Shown here piece after piece: positions 1 to 7,261 of a DNA stretch of 50,945 bases (position 1 is its first letter; each line of letters opens with the position of its first letter). The stretch covers positions 1 through 50,945 of the forward strand of contig NZ_CAJXGF010000009.1 in the NCBI RefSeq assembly GCF_913053745.1, in the 5' to 3' direction. This stretch comes from an uncultured Nitratireductor sp. Lineage in GTDB: Bacteria; Pseudomonadota; Alphaproteobacteria; Rhizobiales; Rhizobiaceae. The position numbers and the translations under genes are program-made. The notes under the pieces were generated by a model, which saw only the letters and a list, made by a program, of their open reading frames with translations, had not been told where the DNA came from and searched no databases.

Positions 1-498
1 GCCGGCGCCCACATTGTGAACGATGTATGGGGGCTTCAGCGTGAACCCGGCATAGCTCAGATCGCAGCGCGGAGCGGTGCCGGGCTTGTCGTCATGCACA
101 CCGGCCGGGAGCGGAAAAAACTTGCCGACGTGATCGCCGATCAGTTTGCGTTTTTGCGCCATTCGCTCGAAATTGCCCGTCAGGCAGGCGTACGGGACGA
201 GCAGATCATGCTGGACCCCGGCTTTGGGTTCGCCAAGGACACACACGAAAACCTCGAGATCATGAACCGTTTTGAAGAATTGGCCGGGCTCGCTTTTCCG
301 CTTCTTGTCGGTACGTCGCGCAAGCGCTTTGTCGGCTCTGTCACGGGCCGCGAACGTGCCGAGGAGAGGGATGTGGGAACCGGTGCGACAAGTGCGTTGT
401 TACGAATGAAAGGTGCGGCCGTTTTTCGGGTGCACAATGTCGCAATCAACAGGGATTCCCTTAGAGTCGCAGATGCTATGCTTACGGCGCGGAGATAG
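1..498 (+). CDS. folP: Dihydropteroate synthase, C-terminal part (5' end outside window)
   Basis: Condenses 6-hydroxymethyl-dihydropterin diphosphate with p-aminobenzoate to dihydropteroate in cytosolic folate synthesis. The frame is open from base 1, so the gene begins before the window. The visible part has the family's VNDVWGLQ strand near its start, the DPGFGFAKD phosphate/pterin loop (about residues 67-75) and GTSRKRFVG near the C-terminus (about residues 104-112), which carries the pterin-binding Lys and Arg. The order folP-folB-folK on one strand with short spacing marks a folate operon. The family identification is secure; the N-terminal part cannot be seen. Confidence 0.95.
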   Translation, partial: AGAHIVNDVWGLQREPGIAQIAARSGAGLVVMHTGRERKKLADVIADQFAFLRHSLEIARQAGVRDEQIMLDPGFGFAKDTHENLEIMNRFEELAGLAFPLLVGTSRKRFVGSVTGRERAEERDVGTGATSALLRMKGAAVFRVHNVAINRDSLRVADAMLTARR

Positions 499-510
499 GC
501 CGGTGAGACG

Positions 511-873
511 ATGATGTATGTAATTCGGATGAAGAATTGCGCGTTCTTCGCGCGGCATGGCGTGCACGATGAAGAAGAGCGGTTGGGTCAACGCTTTTAT
601 GTGGATGCGGTGCTGACCGTGGCGCCCGGTCGCGCGCTGAGCGATGATTCGCTTGAGGGCACGGTCGATTATGGCGCGGCCTTCAAGGTGATTGAGGAGA
701 TCGTTGCCGGTAAACGCCGGTTTTTGATCGAGGCGCTGGCCATGGAGGTCGCCAAGACACTCGCATCTCGTTTCCCGCAGATAGCCAGTTCCGAAATTAC
801 GATACGCAAGCCCAATGCCCCGGTTCCCGGTGTTCTGGACTATGTCGAAGTTTCGGTGGTCTGGCCGCAATAG
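511..873 (+). CDS. folB: Dihydroneopterin aldolase
   Basis: Converts 7,8-dihydroneopterin to 6-hydroxymethyl-dihydropterin and glycolaldehyde in folate synthesis. The protein has 120 residues, the usual FolB length, with the typical beginning (IRMKNCAFFARHGVHDEEERLGQRFYVD) in which the conserved Glu follows the HGVHDEE motif. DYGAAFKVIEEIV and the SSEITIRKPNAPVPG strand near the end also match the family. The start is ATG-ATG at 511/514, preceded by a GGTGAG sequence, 12 bases after the folP stop. folK begins one base after its stop codon, so translation of the two is probably coupled. Confidence 0.93.
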   Translation: MMYVIRMKNCAFFARHGVHDEEERLGQRFYVDAVLTVAPGRALSDDSLEGTVDYGAAFKVIEEIVAGKRRFLIEALAMEVAKTLASRFPQIASSEITIRKPNAPVPGVLDYVEVSVVWPQ

Positions 874-874
874 C

Positions 875-1396
875 ATGCACGACGTCTATCTTGGCCTGGG
901 TGGTAATATTGGTGAGCCACGGCGGGCGATGCAGATGGTGCTGCGGGCTCTCGATGCCAGGCCCGACACGGCTGTGGTCACCGTCTCTTCGCTTTATCGA
1001 ACACCGCCATGGGGCAAGCTCGATCAGCCGGATTTTCTCAACGCGGTTGCCTTGGTGCGCACCAGCCTGGATCCGCGGGCGCTTCTTGAACAATGTCTTA
1101 CGATCGAACGCGCCCTCAAGCGCGTTCGCGCCGAGCGTTGGGGGCCGAGGTCCATCGACGTGGATATTTTGCTGTACGGCACACGCACTGTCGACGACGA
1201 AGGTTTGACGATTCCGCATCCGCGGATGAGCGAACGCGCCTTCGTTCTGGCACCTTTGGCAGAGATTGCGCCGGCGCTTGAGATTGCCGGGCGAAACGTC
1301 GAAACGCTCCTTGAGAGCCTCGACCGGTCCGGCGTGGAACGCATCACGCCGGATGGTGAGTGGTGGAAGTTCGAAGAAATCACGAAAGGCGGCTGA
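875..1396 (+). CDS. folK: 6-hydroxymethyl-dihydropterin pyrophosphokinase (HPPK)
   Basis: Transfers pyrophosphate from ATP to 6-hydroxymethyl-dihydropterin, making the FolP substrate. The 173-residue protein starts MHDVYLGLGGNIGEP, the family's N-terminal GLGGN loop, and contains the diagnostic ERWGPRSIDVDILLYG stretch with the two metal-binding Asp residues, followed by IPHPRMSERAFVLAPL. I chose ATG 875 because it lies directly after the folB stop and gives a standard N-terminus; an upstream in-frame ATG at 815 would add 20 residues lying inside folB. A strong hairpin (1381-1411) includes the stop codon in its loop. Confidence 0.94.
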   Translation: MHDVYLGLGGNIGEPRRAMQMVLRALDARPDTAVVTVSSLYRTPPWGKLDQPDFLNAVALVRTSLDPRALLEQCLTIERALKRVRAERWGPRSIDVDILLYGTRTVDDEGLTIPHPRMSERAFVLAPLAEIAPALEIAGRNVETLLESLDRSGVERITPDGEWWKFEEITKGG

Positions 1397-1411
1397 ATGC
1401 CGCTTTTCGTG
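1381..1411 (+). terminator. Hairpin at folK end, possible bidirectional terminator
   Basis: CACGAAAGGCGG (1381-1392) pairs with CCGCTTTTCGTG (1400-1411): a 12-bp stem with one G-T wobble and a 7-base loop holding the folK stop codon. There is no long T run on either side, so factor-independent termination is uncertain. It sits between the convergent folK and the minus-strand gene ending at 1463, where a shared terminator or 3'-end stabiliser would be expected. Confidence 0.5.
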
Positions 1412-1462
1412 CCTGGATAAAACATTTGACACGGTCTGAGGAACGCGTCGAGCCCGTCCCGG

Positions 1463-2014
1463 TTACTGGCGGGCGATGGCTTCGATGCCACCCGAATCTG
1501 TGCGTTTCAGCTTCATACCGATAACCGGAACCATATCGTCGTTCACCTGTACCGAAATGGTGATGTGCATTGTGTTCTTGTCGCTGATGCGCGCGCGCAT
1601 CGCGCCGCTAAGCGAAGAACGGTGGAGTGCAAACACCACATCGTTTCCGATCACTTTACCGCCGGTCACGTCGAGCCCTTTTCCGGAAGCTCCATCGAGA
1701 AACGTTCCGCGATAGCCGCCATTTCCGCGTACGACGCTGGCTTTCATCGGCTGTGTAAAAACGCCGACACGGCAACTCCCGTCAAGCGCCATACCGATCT
1801 TCTTGTCGGGCGTGCCGCCATCGAAATTGCAGACGAATTTGGTGCCCTTGTACTTGCCAGCGACAATCTCGCCGGGGCCGGACCAGCTTCCTTCTACGGA
1901 CTGAAAGAAGCGTCGCTCTTTTTCGGACGCTTCCACCGGACTGGCCAGACCGGAAATCGGGGCTGCTGCAACGGCCAGAAGAGCGAGCTTGAGCGCGAAT
2001 TTCAGCATGAGCAA
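1463..2014 (-). CDS. Secreted protein of unknown function
   Basis: I do not recognise a named family. The 183-residue product starts with a clear signal peptide: a short basic start, a hydrophobic core (LALLAVAAAPISGLA) and probable cleavage near ASPVEA-SE, about residue 29. The rest is polar, rich in Gly and beta-strand-like segments (GSWSGPGEIVAGKYKGTKF, KASVVRGNGGYRGTFLDG), with one Cys pair (FVCNF and GSCRVG) that could form a disulfide in the periplasm. The pattern resembles a small beta-barrel fold, which is inference only. It lies downstream of the TIGR01620 gene on the same strand with a gap of about 200 bases, so it may have its own promoter. Confidence 0.75.
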   Translation of the reverse strand: MLMLKFALKLALLAVAAAPISGLASPVEASEKERRFFQSVEGSWSGPGEIVAGKYKGTKFVCNFDGGTPDKKIGMALDGSCRVGVFTQPMKASVVRGNGGYRGTFLDGASGKGLDVTGGKVIGNDVVFALHRSSLSGAMRARISDKNTMHITISVQVNDDMVPVIGMKLKRTDSGGIEAIARQ

Positions 2015-2214
2015 AAGAAACCAGATCGGGTTGAAACAGAAAGCTGACCGAAATCCTGCCGGAGATTGGTTAAGGCTTTGTCTACCATATCGAACCGATT
2101 CGTTGCAGCTGCCATGCGCATCAAACCTGGCTTTCGGATCGACATGTTTGGCATGTGTGTCTTTTTGGACTCATCTCAACGGCGGAAAGGCTTTTGATGT
2201 CGCGCATGTCACTC

Positions 2215-3279
2215 TTAATCGCTCGGACGAGCCTTCTTCTCTTTTTCGCTTGATGCGAAGCTCGTGAGAGCTTTCAGGAAATCGCCGATACCGGGGCGTT
2301 GGACCGCGTTGAACGGCAGCGGTCGCGCCGCGTCCATGGCAGCAATGCCGATGCGCGCGGTCAACATCCCGTTGACCACGCCTTCGCCTAGTTTTGCCGA
2401 AAGGCGTGCTGCAAGTCCGTGACCGACCACCTGCTGCACCAGCGTTTCGCCGGCGGCCATGGATCCGGTAATTGCAAGATGGGTGAAAATGCTCCGAACC
2501 AGGCGCATGAAACCTAGGAAGCCCGGTCGGCCTCCGTAGAGATCGGCAATCCGCCGCGTAAGCCGCGCTGCTTCGAAAAGCACATAGACGATATCGACCA
2601 GAGCCCGAGGAGAAACCGCAGTCACCACCGACACCCGCTTAGCCGCATTCAGAACCTGGGTACGCGCCAATACGTCAAGCGGCGCGAGCAGTTCCTTTTC
2701 GGCAACCGCCAGCAGGTCCGCGCCGTCGATAACGTCGTCTTTCAAGCCTTCCAGCGTGCTGCGCCCGGCCGCCGTTTGCGGTTTGCGGGCCAGTAGATCC
2801 ATCAGGTGCTCCACCGTCTTTCTCGCTTCTTTCGTATCGTTACGAAGGATAGCGTCCGCTGCATCCCGGCGCATTGCCTCAATAGAAGCAAGCCGCATAA
2901 TCCCGAGCGCCTCGCGGATGAGAATCGTCACGAATGCCAGCAGCGCGATTGCGGCCACTGCGAGCGCCAGCCAGCCCAGCCAGTCGGCACGGCTGAACAG
3001 ATCCCGGATCAGTTGATCGGTCCACAGGCCGATCGCCAGTGAGACAAGAATGCCGAGGGCTGTAAAGAACACGCGGCCGAGCATGGAACGACGGCGTGGC
3101 GGAACCGGCGGCGGATCGGTGAGCGCCATATCCGGCTCCGCGAAATAGTCGTCGCTTTCCGCCACGACGGCAATTGCCTTGCTGGAGTCCATTGCTTGCG
3201 GTTTTCGTCTGCTCGCCGGCTTTTCGACCTTCGCGGGTTTAGGCGGGTCGATCCGGAATGAAGCGGGCGCTCTTTTCAT
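2215..3279 (-). CDS. YcjF/TIGR01620 family membrane protein (DUF697)
   Basis: A 354-residue inner-membrane protein with a charged N-terminal region of about 80 residues, two adjacent transmembrane segments (around RVFFTALGILVSLAIGLW and LGWLALAVAAIALLAFVTIL) and a long helical cytosolic part ending in the conserved RIGIAAMDAARPLPFNA block. This matches YcjF/TIGR01620, whose biochemical role is not settled; the family is almost always paired with a YcjX-type ATPase, as here. Its start codon overlaps the stop of the DUF463 gene by four bases, indicating translational coupling and probably a joint complex. Confidence 0.88.
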   Translation of the reverse strand: MKRAPASFRIDPPKPAKVEKPASRRKPQAMDSSKAIAVVAESDDYFAEPDMALTDPPPVPPRRRSMLGRVFFTALGILVSLAIGLWTDQLIRDLFSRADWLGWLALAVAAIALLAFVTILIREALGIMRLASIEAMRRDAADAILRNDTKEARKTVEHLMDLLARKPQTAAGRSTLEGLKDDVIDGADLLAVAEKELLAPLDVLARTQVLNAAKRVSVVTAVSPRALVDIVYVLFEAARLTRRIADLYGGRPGFLGFMRLVRSIFTHLAITGSMAAGETLVQQVVGHGLAARLSAKLGEGVVNGMLTARIGIAAMDAARPLPFNAVQRPGIGDFLKALTSFASSEKEKKARPSD

Positions 3280-4757
3280 GCGAGGTGATCTCCGACAAGA
3301 AACTGGAGGGCCCGGTCGAGCCTGATGTGGGGCAGGGACAAGGTGATGCCTTCCGCGGTGCGTTCGAGCCGGGGAGGGCGAAAGCGCACGAAGCGGAGCG
3401 ATTGCTCGGGAGGCGTTCTGGAGCCGCTGTCTTCGTTTTTCTTCTGCTGGAAGATCAGGCCGGGCTTTTCTGGCAGGTCGCCCGGAAAGATTGCCGTTTC
3501 GGTATCGCCATTGAATGTTTCCCCGGCAATGGTTTCGCCTTCCAGCGGGGTCCCGATGATGACCGGCAACGTGTCCTTGCCCTGCTGGACGGTACCCTCG
3601 CGTGTTGCCCGCACGGCCGCCATGGCGAGCACGTCCACCGCGGCGCCAGAAAAATCGGCGCGTGAAATGGCGCGATCGGCCAGACGCCGCACGATCGCTT
3701 GTAGCCGGTCATGGCTTTCATGATGAATGTGATCAGCCTTTGTTGCCGCGACGAGAATCCGGTCGATGCGGTGCGCAAAGAGGCCCGTCAGAAGGTTTCC
3801 GCGACCTGGACGGAAACAGGACAGGATTTCGCTCAGCGCCCGTTCGAGGTCGGTCACTGCTTCGTTGCCGGCATTCATGGCCTGCATGGCGTCGACGAGT
3901 ACGATCTGTCGGTCGAGCCGGGCGATGTGCTCGCGAAAGAAAGGGCGAACCACATGCGTTTTGTAGGCCTCGTAGCGTCGCTCCATCATGGCATGCAGGG
4001 AGCCGGGCTTGCGCTTGGCGTCCGGCTTGATGTTTAGCGGGGCGAATGTGAGCGCTGGTGAACCCTCCAGGTCTCCCGGCATCAGAAAGCGGCCGGGTGG
4101 CAGCGTGGAAAGCGCCCGGTGATCGGCCTTGCAGGCGCGCAGATAGGAAGAGAACGCCTCAAAGAGCTTGCGCGCCGTCATTTCGTCGCCAGGGCCTTCC
4201 GGATCGACCCCGGAAGTCAGTTCGCGCCAGTCGGCCGACAGATCGGCGCGGGCGGGCAGAGTGGCCAACTCCAGCGCTTCCCGGCTGAATGTATCGTAAT
4301 CCTTCGCGAGGAGAGGTAGATCGAGCAACCATTCGCCAGGATAATCAACAATATCGAAGGACAGCTTCCCACGTGACAAGAGGCGGTTCCAGGCTGAAGC
4401 AGATTCGAACTCCACCGTCAGGCGCAGTTCGGAGATGGCGCGGGTGGATTCGGGCCAGATACGATTCTCGATAAGGGCGGCGATGTGATCTTCGTACTGG
4501 AACCGGGGCACCGCATCGTCCGGTTGATGCTCGAGATAGGCCTTGGAAATACGGCCTGAACTCTGGGCATCGAACAGTGGCAGACGTCCGCCATGCAGCA
4601 GATTGTGTACGAAGGCGGTGATGAATACGGTTTTGCCTGCTCGCGAAAGTCCGGTTACGCCAATGCGCAGCGACGGCGAGATCAGGCCGGTTGCGCGACC
4701 GGCCAGCGTATCGAGAGCGATCCGCGCTTCGTCCGTGTATGTGGTCAATGAAGCCAA
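3276..4757 (-). CDS. YcjX-like P-loop NTPase (DUF463)
   Basis: A 493-residue protein with a Walker A motif GLSRAGKT at residues 36-43 following LRIGVT, and DIVDYPGEWLLDLPLL as the likely switch/Walker B region, which fits the DUF463/YcjX family of large GTPase-like proteins. Further conserved blocks are VLVDAMQAMNAG and ILVAATKADHIH, the latter resembling a TKAD nucleotide-specificity motif. In enterobacteria ycjX-ycjF belong to the phage-shock-associated regulon; no psp genes are visible here. It is probably co-transcribed with the upstream sixA (gap about 80 bases) and the downstream TIGR01620 gene (4-base overlap). The family call is firm, the cellular role unknown. Confidence 0.9.
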   Translation of the reverse strand: MASLTTYTDEARIALDTLAGRATGLISPSLRIGVTGLSRAGKTVFITAFVHNLLHGGRLPLFDAQSSGRISKAYLEHQPDDAVPRFQYEDHIAALIENRIWPESTRAISELRLTVEFESASAWNRLLSRGKLSFDIVDYPGEWLLDLPLLAKDYDTFSREALELATLPARADLSADWRELTSGVDPEGPGDEMTARKLFEAFSSYLRACKADHRALSTLPPGRFLMPGDLEGSPALTFAPLNIKPDAKRKPGSLHAMMERRYEAYKTHVVRPFFREHIARLDRQIVLVDAMQAMNAGNEAVTDLERALSEILSCFRPGRGNLLTGLFAHRIDRILVAATKADHIHHESHDRLQAIVRRLADRAISRADFSGAAVDVLAMAAVRATREGTVQQGKDTLPVIIGTPLEGETIAGETFNGDTETAIFPGDLPEKPGLIFQQKKNEDSGSRTPPEQSLRFVRFRPPRLERTAEGITLSLPHIRLDRALQFLVGDHLA

Positions 4758-4838
4758 AGGGCGAAATCCTCAAAAATCGCAAGGTCTTGCATATAGGATA
4801 TCAAAGCGGTGATTGAAGGCCGGCGCAGCGACGTTTCA

Positions 4839-5345
4839 TCAGCGCGTCGGTTTCAGGAATGCTTCCAGCCGCCCACTTTTGCGCCGTATATTGGCAAGTG
4901 AACTGGAAAAGCCGATCACGGCGAGGCCGCATGTGGGAAAGCCGGATGCTGCGTTTTTCACTGCCTCGTCATCTCCGGTGGCGGGAAGTTCGAAGGCAAG
5001 GTCCTCCATCATCGGATTGTGACCGACCACCAGAAGCGTTTCGACCGATGGGGCTTCGCGCACGGCATGCAGGTAATCGATTGCATCCGAATTGTACAAC
5101 TCGGCGAGGTAACGCGTTTTCGGCGACCCCTGGAAGAGTGTGAGAGCAACACCGTCCAGCGTTTCGACGGCGCGTTTCGCTGTTGAACACAGGACCAGGT
5201 CGGGCAAGAGATTCGCTGCGCGCATGCGTTGGCCGAGCGCTTTTGTGTCGGCTCGACCTGATTGCGTGAGCCCGCGGTCGAAATCCGCCATGCCCGGAGC
5301 CGCCCAACCGGCCTTGGCATGGCGAAGCAGGAGAAGGCGCGGCAT
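4839..5345 (-). CDS. sixA: SixA-type phosphohistidine phosphatase
   Basis: A small histidine-phosphatase-superfamily protein of 168 residues. The catalytic RHAKAGW motif lies at residues 7-13 and the second catalytic His is in VVGHNPMMEDLA. In Escherichia coli, SixA removes phosphate from phosphohistidine in HPt or phosphotransferase-system proteins; the substrate here is unknown. I chose the ATG at 5345; in-frame GTG and TTG codons lie directly upstream (to 5351). It is divergent from dksA and is the first gene of a likely sixA-ycjX-ycjF operon. Confidence 0.85.
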   Translation of the reverse strand: MPRLLLLRHAKAGWAAPGMADFDRGLTQSGRADTKALGQRMRAANLLPDLVLCSTAKRAVETLDGVALTLFQGSPKTRYLAELYNSDAIDYLHAVREAPSVETLLVVGHNPMMEDLAFELPATGDDEAVKNAASGFPTCGLAVIGFSSSLANIRRKSGRLEAFLKPTR

Positions 5346-5546
5346 CACCAAAACTCGGGAAAAAACGCCGGAAACGTTCCAAAAAGGGGACGCTTTGATC
5401 GCAAAACGCGCGTATTTGAATGCATTTTACCCTCCAAAAATGCCTCGGATGCCTCAACGAAGACTATATCCATCACGCTTTCGTTGTAGGAGATATCCAC
5501 TTTTTCCGCTGCTTTTAACAAAAGCGTGAAGCATGTGGCCTTTGCG

Positions 5547-5576
5547 CTTGTGGTTGTGGGGGTGCGTGAATATATA
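5547..5576 (+). promoter_or_regulatory. Possible promoter of dksA
   Basis: CTTGTG (5547-5552) followed, with 17-18 bases between, by TATATA (5571-5576) resembles the alphaproteobacterial housekeeping promoter. It lies about 34 bases upstream of the dksA ATG at 5610 and on the same strand. Judged by eye; no transcription start is known. Confidence 0.35.
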
Positions 5577-5609
5577 GGCGCGGGCGTCAAAACATCTCAG
5601 GGTGACTCG

Positions 5610-6026
5610 ATGAATGAGCTCAGTAATGCCGAATATGTGCCCACCGAGGACGAACCCTTCATGAATGAGCGCCAACGCTCGTATTTTCGTGCGAAACTGC
5701 TGCGTTGGAAAAGCGACATTCTTAAGGAAGCGCGTGAGACCCTCGAGGCGCTGCAACAAGAAAGTGCAAATCATCCGGACCTTGCCGACCGCGCGTCGTC
5801 CGAAACGGACAGGGCAATTGAATTGCGGGCGCGAGACCGTCAGCGCAAGCTGATCTCCAAGATCGATGCTGCCCTCCAGCGGATCGAGGAAGGAACCTAC
5901 GGGTATTGTGAAGAAACGGGGGAGCCGATTTCGTTGAAGCGGCTCGATGCTCGCCCGATTGCCACCTTGTCGATCGAAGCACAAGAGCGTCACGAACGTC
6001 GCGAGAAAGTGTATCGCGACGATTGA
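5610..6026 (+). CDS. dksA: RNA polymerase-binding transcription factor DksA
   Basis: DksA enters the secondary channel of RNA polymerase and, with ppGpp, alters promoter kinetics of stable-RNA and amino-acid genes. The 138-residue protein has the long coiled coil (about residues 30-95), the tip motif DLADRA with both key Asp residues (D57, D60) and the C-terminal globular part. Of the four zinc-binding Cys of E. coli DksA only the first is kept (C100 in GYCEETGEP); the second pair is replaced within ATLSIEAQ. To my knowledge this is usual in alphaproteobacterial DksA. I chose ATG 5610 because it gives the family N-terminus; upstream in-frame codons lack support. A strong terminator follows at 6066. 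Confidence 0.93.
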   Translation: MNELSNAEYVPTEDEPFMNERQRSYFRAKLLRWKSDILKEARETLEALQQESANHPDLADRASSETDRAIELRARDRQRKLISKIDAALQRIEEGTYGYCEETGEPISLKRLDARPIATLSIEAQERHERREKVYRDD

Positions 6027-6065
6027 TGGCTAAGACGGGCTTCGACAGGCCTAAACTTTTTGCTT

Positions 6066-6096
6066 GCGCCATGCCTGAGGGCTGGCGCTTTTTTTT
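6066..6096 (+). terminator. Rho-independent terminator of dksA
   Basis: GCGCCA (6066-6071) pairs with TGGCGC (6083-6088), with an inner GCC/GGC stem around a TGAG loop and one bulged T, followed by eight T residues. It lies 40 bases after the dksA stop, before the convergent FliO-like gene. Confidence 0.9.
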
Positions 6097-6135
6097 GCCT
6101 GCTGCTGCAGATATTCGCCCGATGGAAGCCTGCGT

Positions 6136-7023
6136 TCAGCGCTTCTGTTCGGAAAGCTCTTCAAGCAGACGACTCATCTCGTCTTCAAGCGAGTGCTCGC
6201 TGACGGATTCGTTTTTTGCGGTCGGTTCGTTTGGTCCTGACGTCTCAAATTCAACCGTTGGCTCGTGGCGCGCTTGCGACGGTTGGGGCCCGGTCGGCTC
6301 GGTCGCCGGAGCGCTGGCATGACTTTCCTGCGGATGTTCCTCGGGCATCGATTCTCGCTTCTCTGTTACGGAAGCCGATGGTGAGAGCGAACCGAAGGAC
6401 GCCGCTGCAACTGCAGTTCGAGGCGTACTGGCCGGCGTGGAGCGCTCAAGGTCGGGCTCCGGTCGCTGGGACTGCGCTCTCGTGCGGTGCGAATACCGAT
6501 GTGGGGGCGGCATGGGGGAGGCCGAGGCACGATTTGCAACTTGTATGGCGGGTTCGGCAGGTGTTGGTCGTTGCTCGGATCCCGGCGTTTCTGGCGCTGC
6601 CTCAGGGGGCGGAGGCCGGGTCTGTTCTGTCTCAATTCTGGGCTCGGGAACGTTTCTGGCCGGGACCTGCCTCGGTGCGGCCGGCTCTTCCGCTGCGCCT
6701 GGATGCGTTTCATCAAGCGTTGCGCGGCTTCGCCCGATACCGCTTTCGATCACAATGTCGCTTGGACCGCCGATGAGAATGAGGTGTTCCACATTGTCGC
6801 GGCGCACCAGCACAAGCCGCCGATTGTTGTCCACCGGCGTGGCGTCGGTTACGGCCAGTCGCGGTTGCTTGCTTCTGGAGCCGGAGATAAACGTGCCGGA
6901 GGTGAACCGTCGGTTCACCCGCAGGAACACGAGAAGAAACAGGGCGATTGCTAGCAGAACAATCGTCCACAAGGCCGCGGTCGCATAAGCTTCTCCGAAT
7001 ATCCCCACGAGCCAGTCGCGCAT
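6136..7023 (-). CDS. FliO-like membrane protein with long Pro-rich tail
   Basis: A 295-residue protein with a short N-terminus, one transmembrane helix (about residues 14-36, TAALWTIVLLAIALFLLVFL), and a small domain (residues 40-100) with the RLVLVRRDNVEHLILIGGPSD pattern of FliO/MopB-type proteins. FliO assists assembly of the flagellar export gate. Residues from about 100 to 275 are low-complexity, rich in Pro, Glu, Ser and Arg, and probably disordered; the end (EDEMSRLLEELSEQKR) is a short amphipathic helix. No other flagellar gene is in the window, so a flagellar role is uncertain; rhizobial homologues are often annotated FliO on this domain alone. Confidence 0.75.
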   Translation of the reverse strand: MRDWLVGIFGEAYATAALWTIVLLAIALFLLVFLRVNRRFTSGTFISGSRSKQPRLAVTDATPVDNNRRLVLVRRDNVEHLILIGGPSDIVIESGIGRSRATLDETHPGAAEEPAAPRQVPARNVPEPRIETEQTRPPPPEAAPETPGSEQRPTPAEPAIQVANRASASPMPPPHRYSHRTRAQSQRPEPDLERSTPASTPRTAVAAASFGSLSPSASVTEKRESMPEEHPQESHASAPATEPTGPQPSQARHEPTVEFETSGPNEPTAKNESVSEHSLEDEMSRLLEELSEQKR

Positions 7024-7172
7024 TCGTTTACTCCAGTCTGTGTCAGGTCAGCCAAAATATGCATCTCGCCGCGCGGCGGCAACCCGGGACGAATTTCCAA
7101 TCGGGACTGTCGTTTTTCAGCAGCACAATTCGGGCAAAGAAAGGCGATTTGCGGTTCGATTACATGTGCGCG

Positions 7173-7201
7173 CTTGCAGATGCCGGGAGCCCTGATATAT
7201 C
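7173..7201 (+). promoter_or_regulatory. Possible promoter of cckA
   Basis: CTTGCA (7173-7178) and TATATC (7196-7201) are 17 bases apart, about 60 bases before the cckA ATG. The -10 overlaps one arm of a small inverted repeat (CCGGGA 7183-7188 / TCCCGG 7200-7205). Assigned by eye. Confidence 0.4.
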
Positions 7202-7261
7202 CCGGGGAGGCTGGGTTCGCGTGGAGCCTGGCAGGAACTGGGCGCGACAGACGGGAAACGC

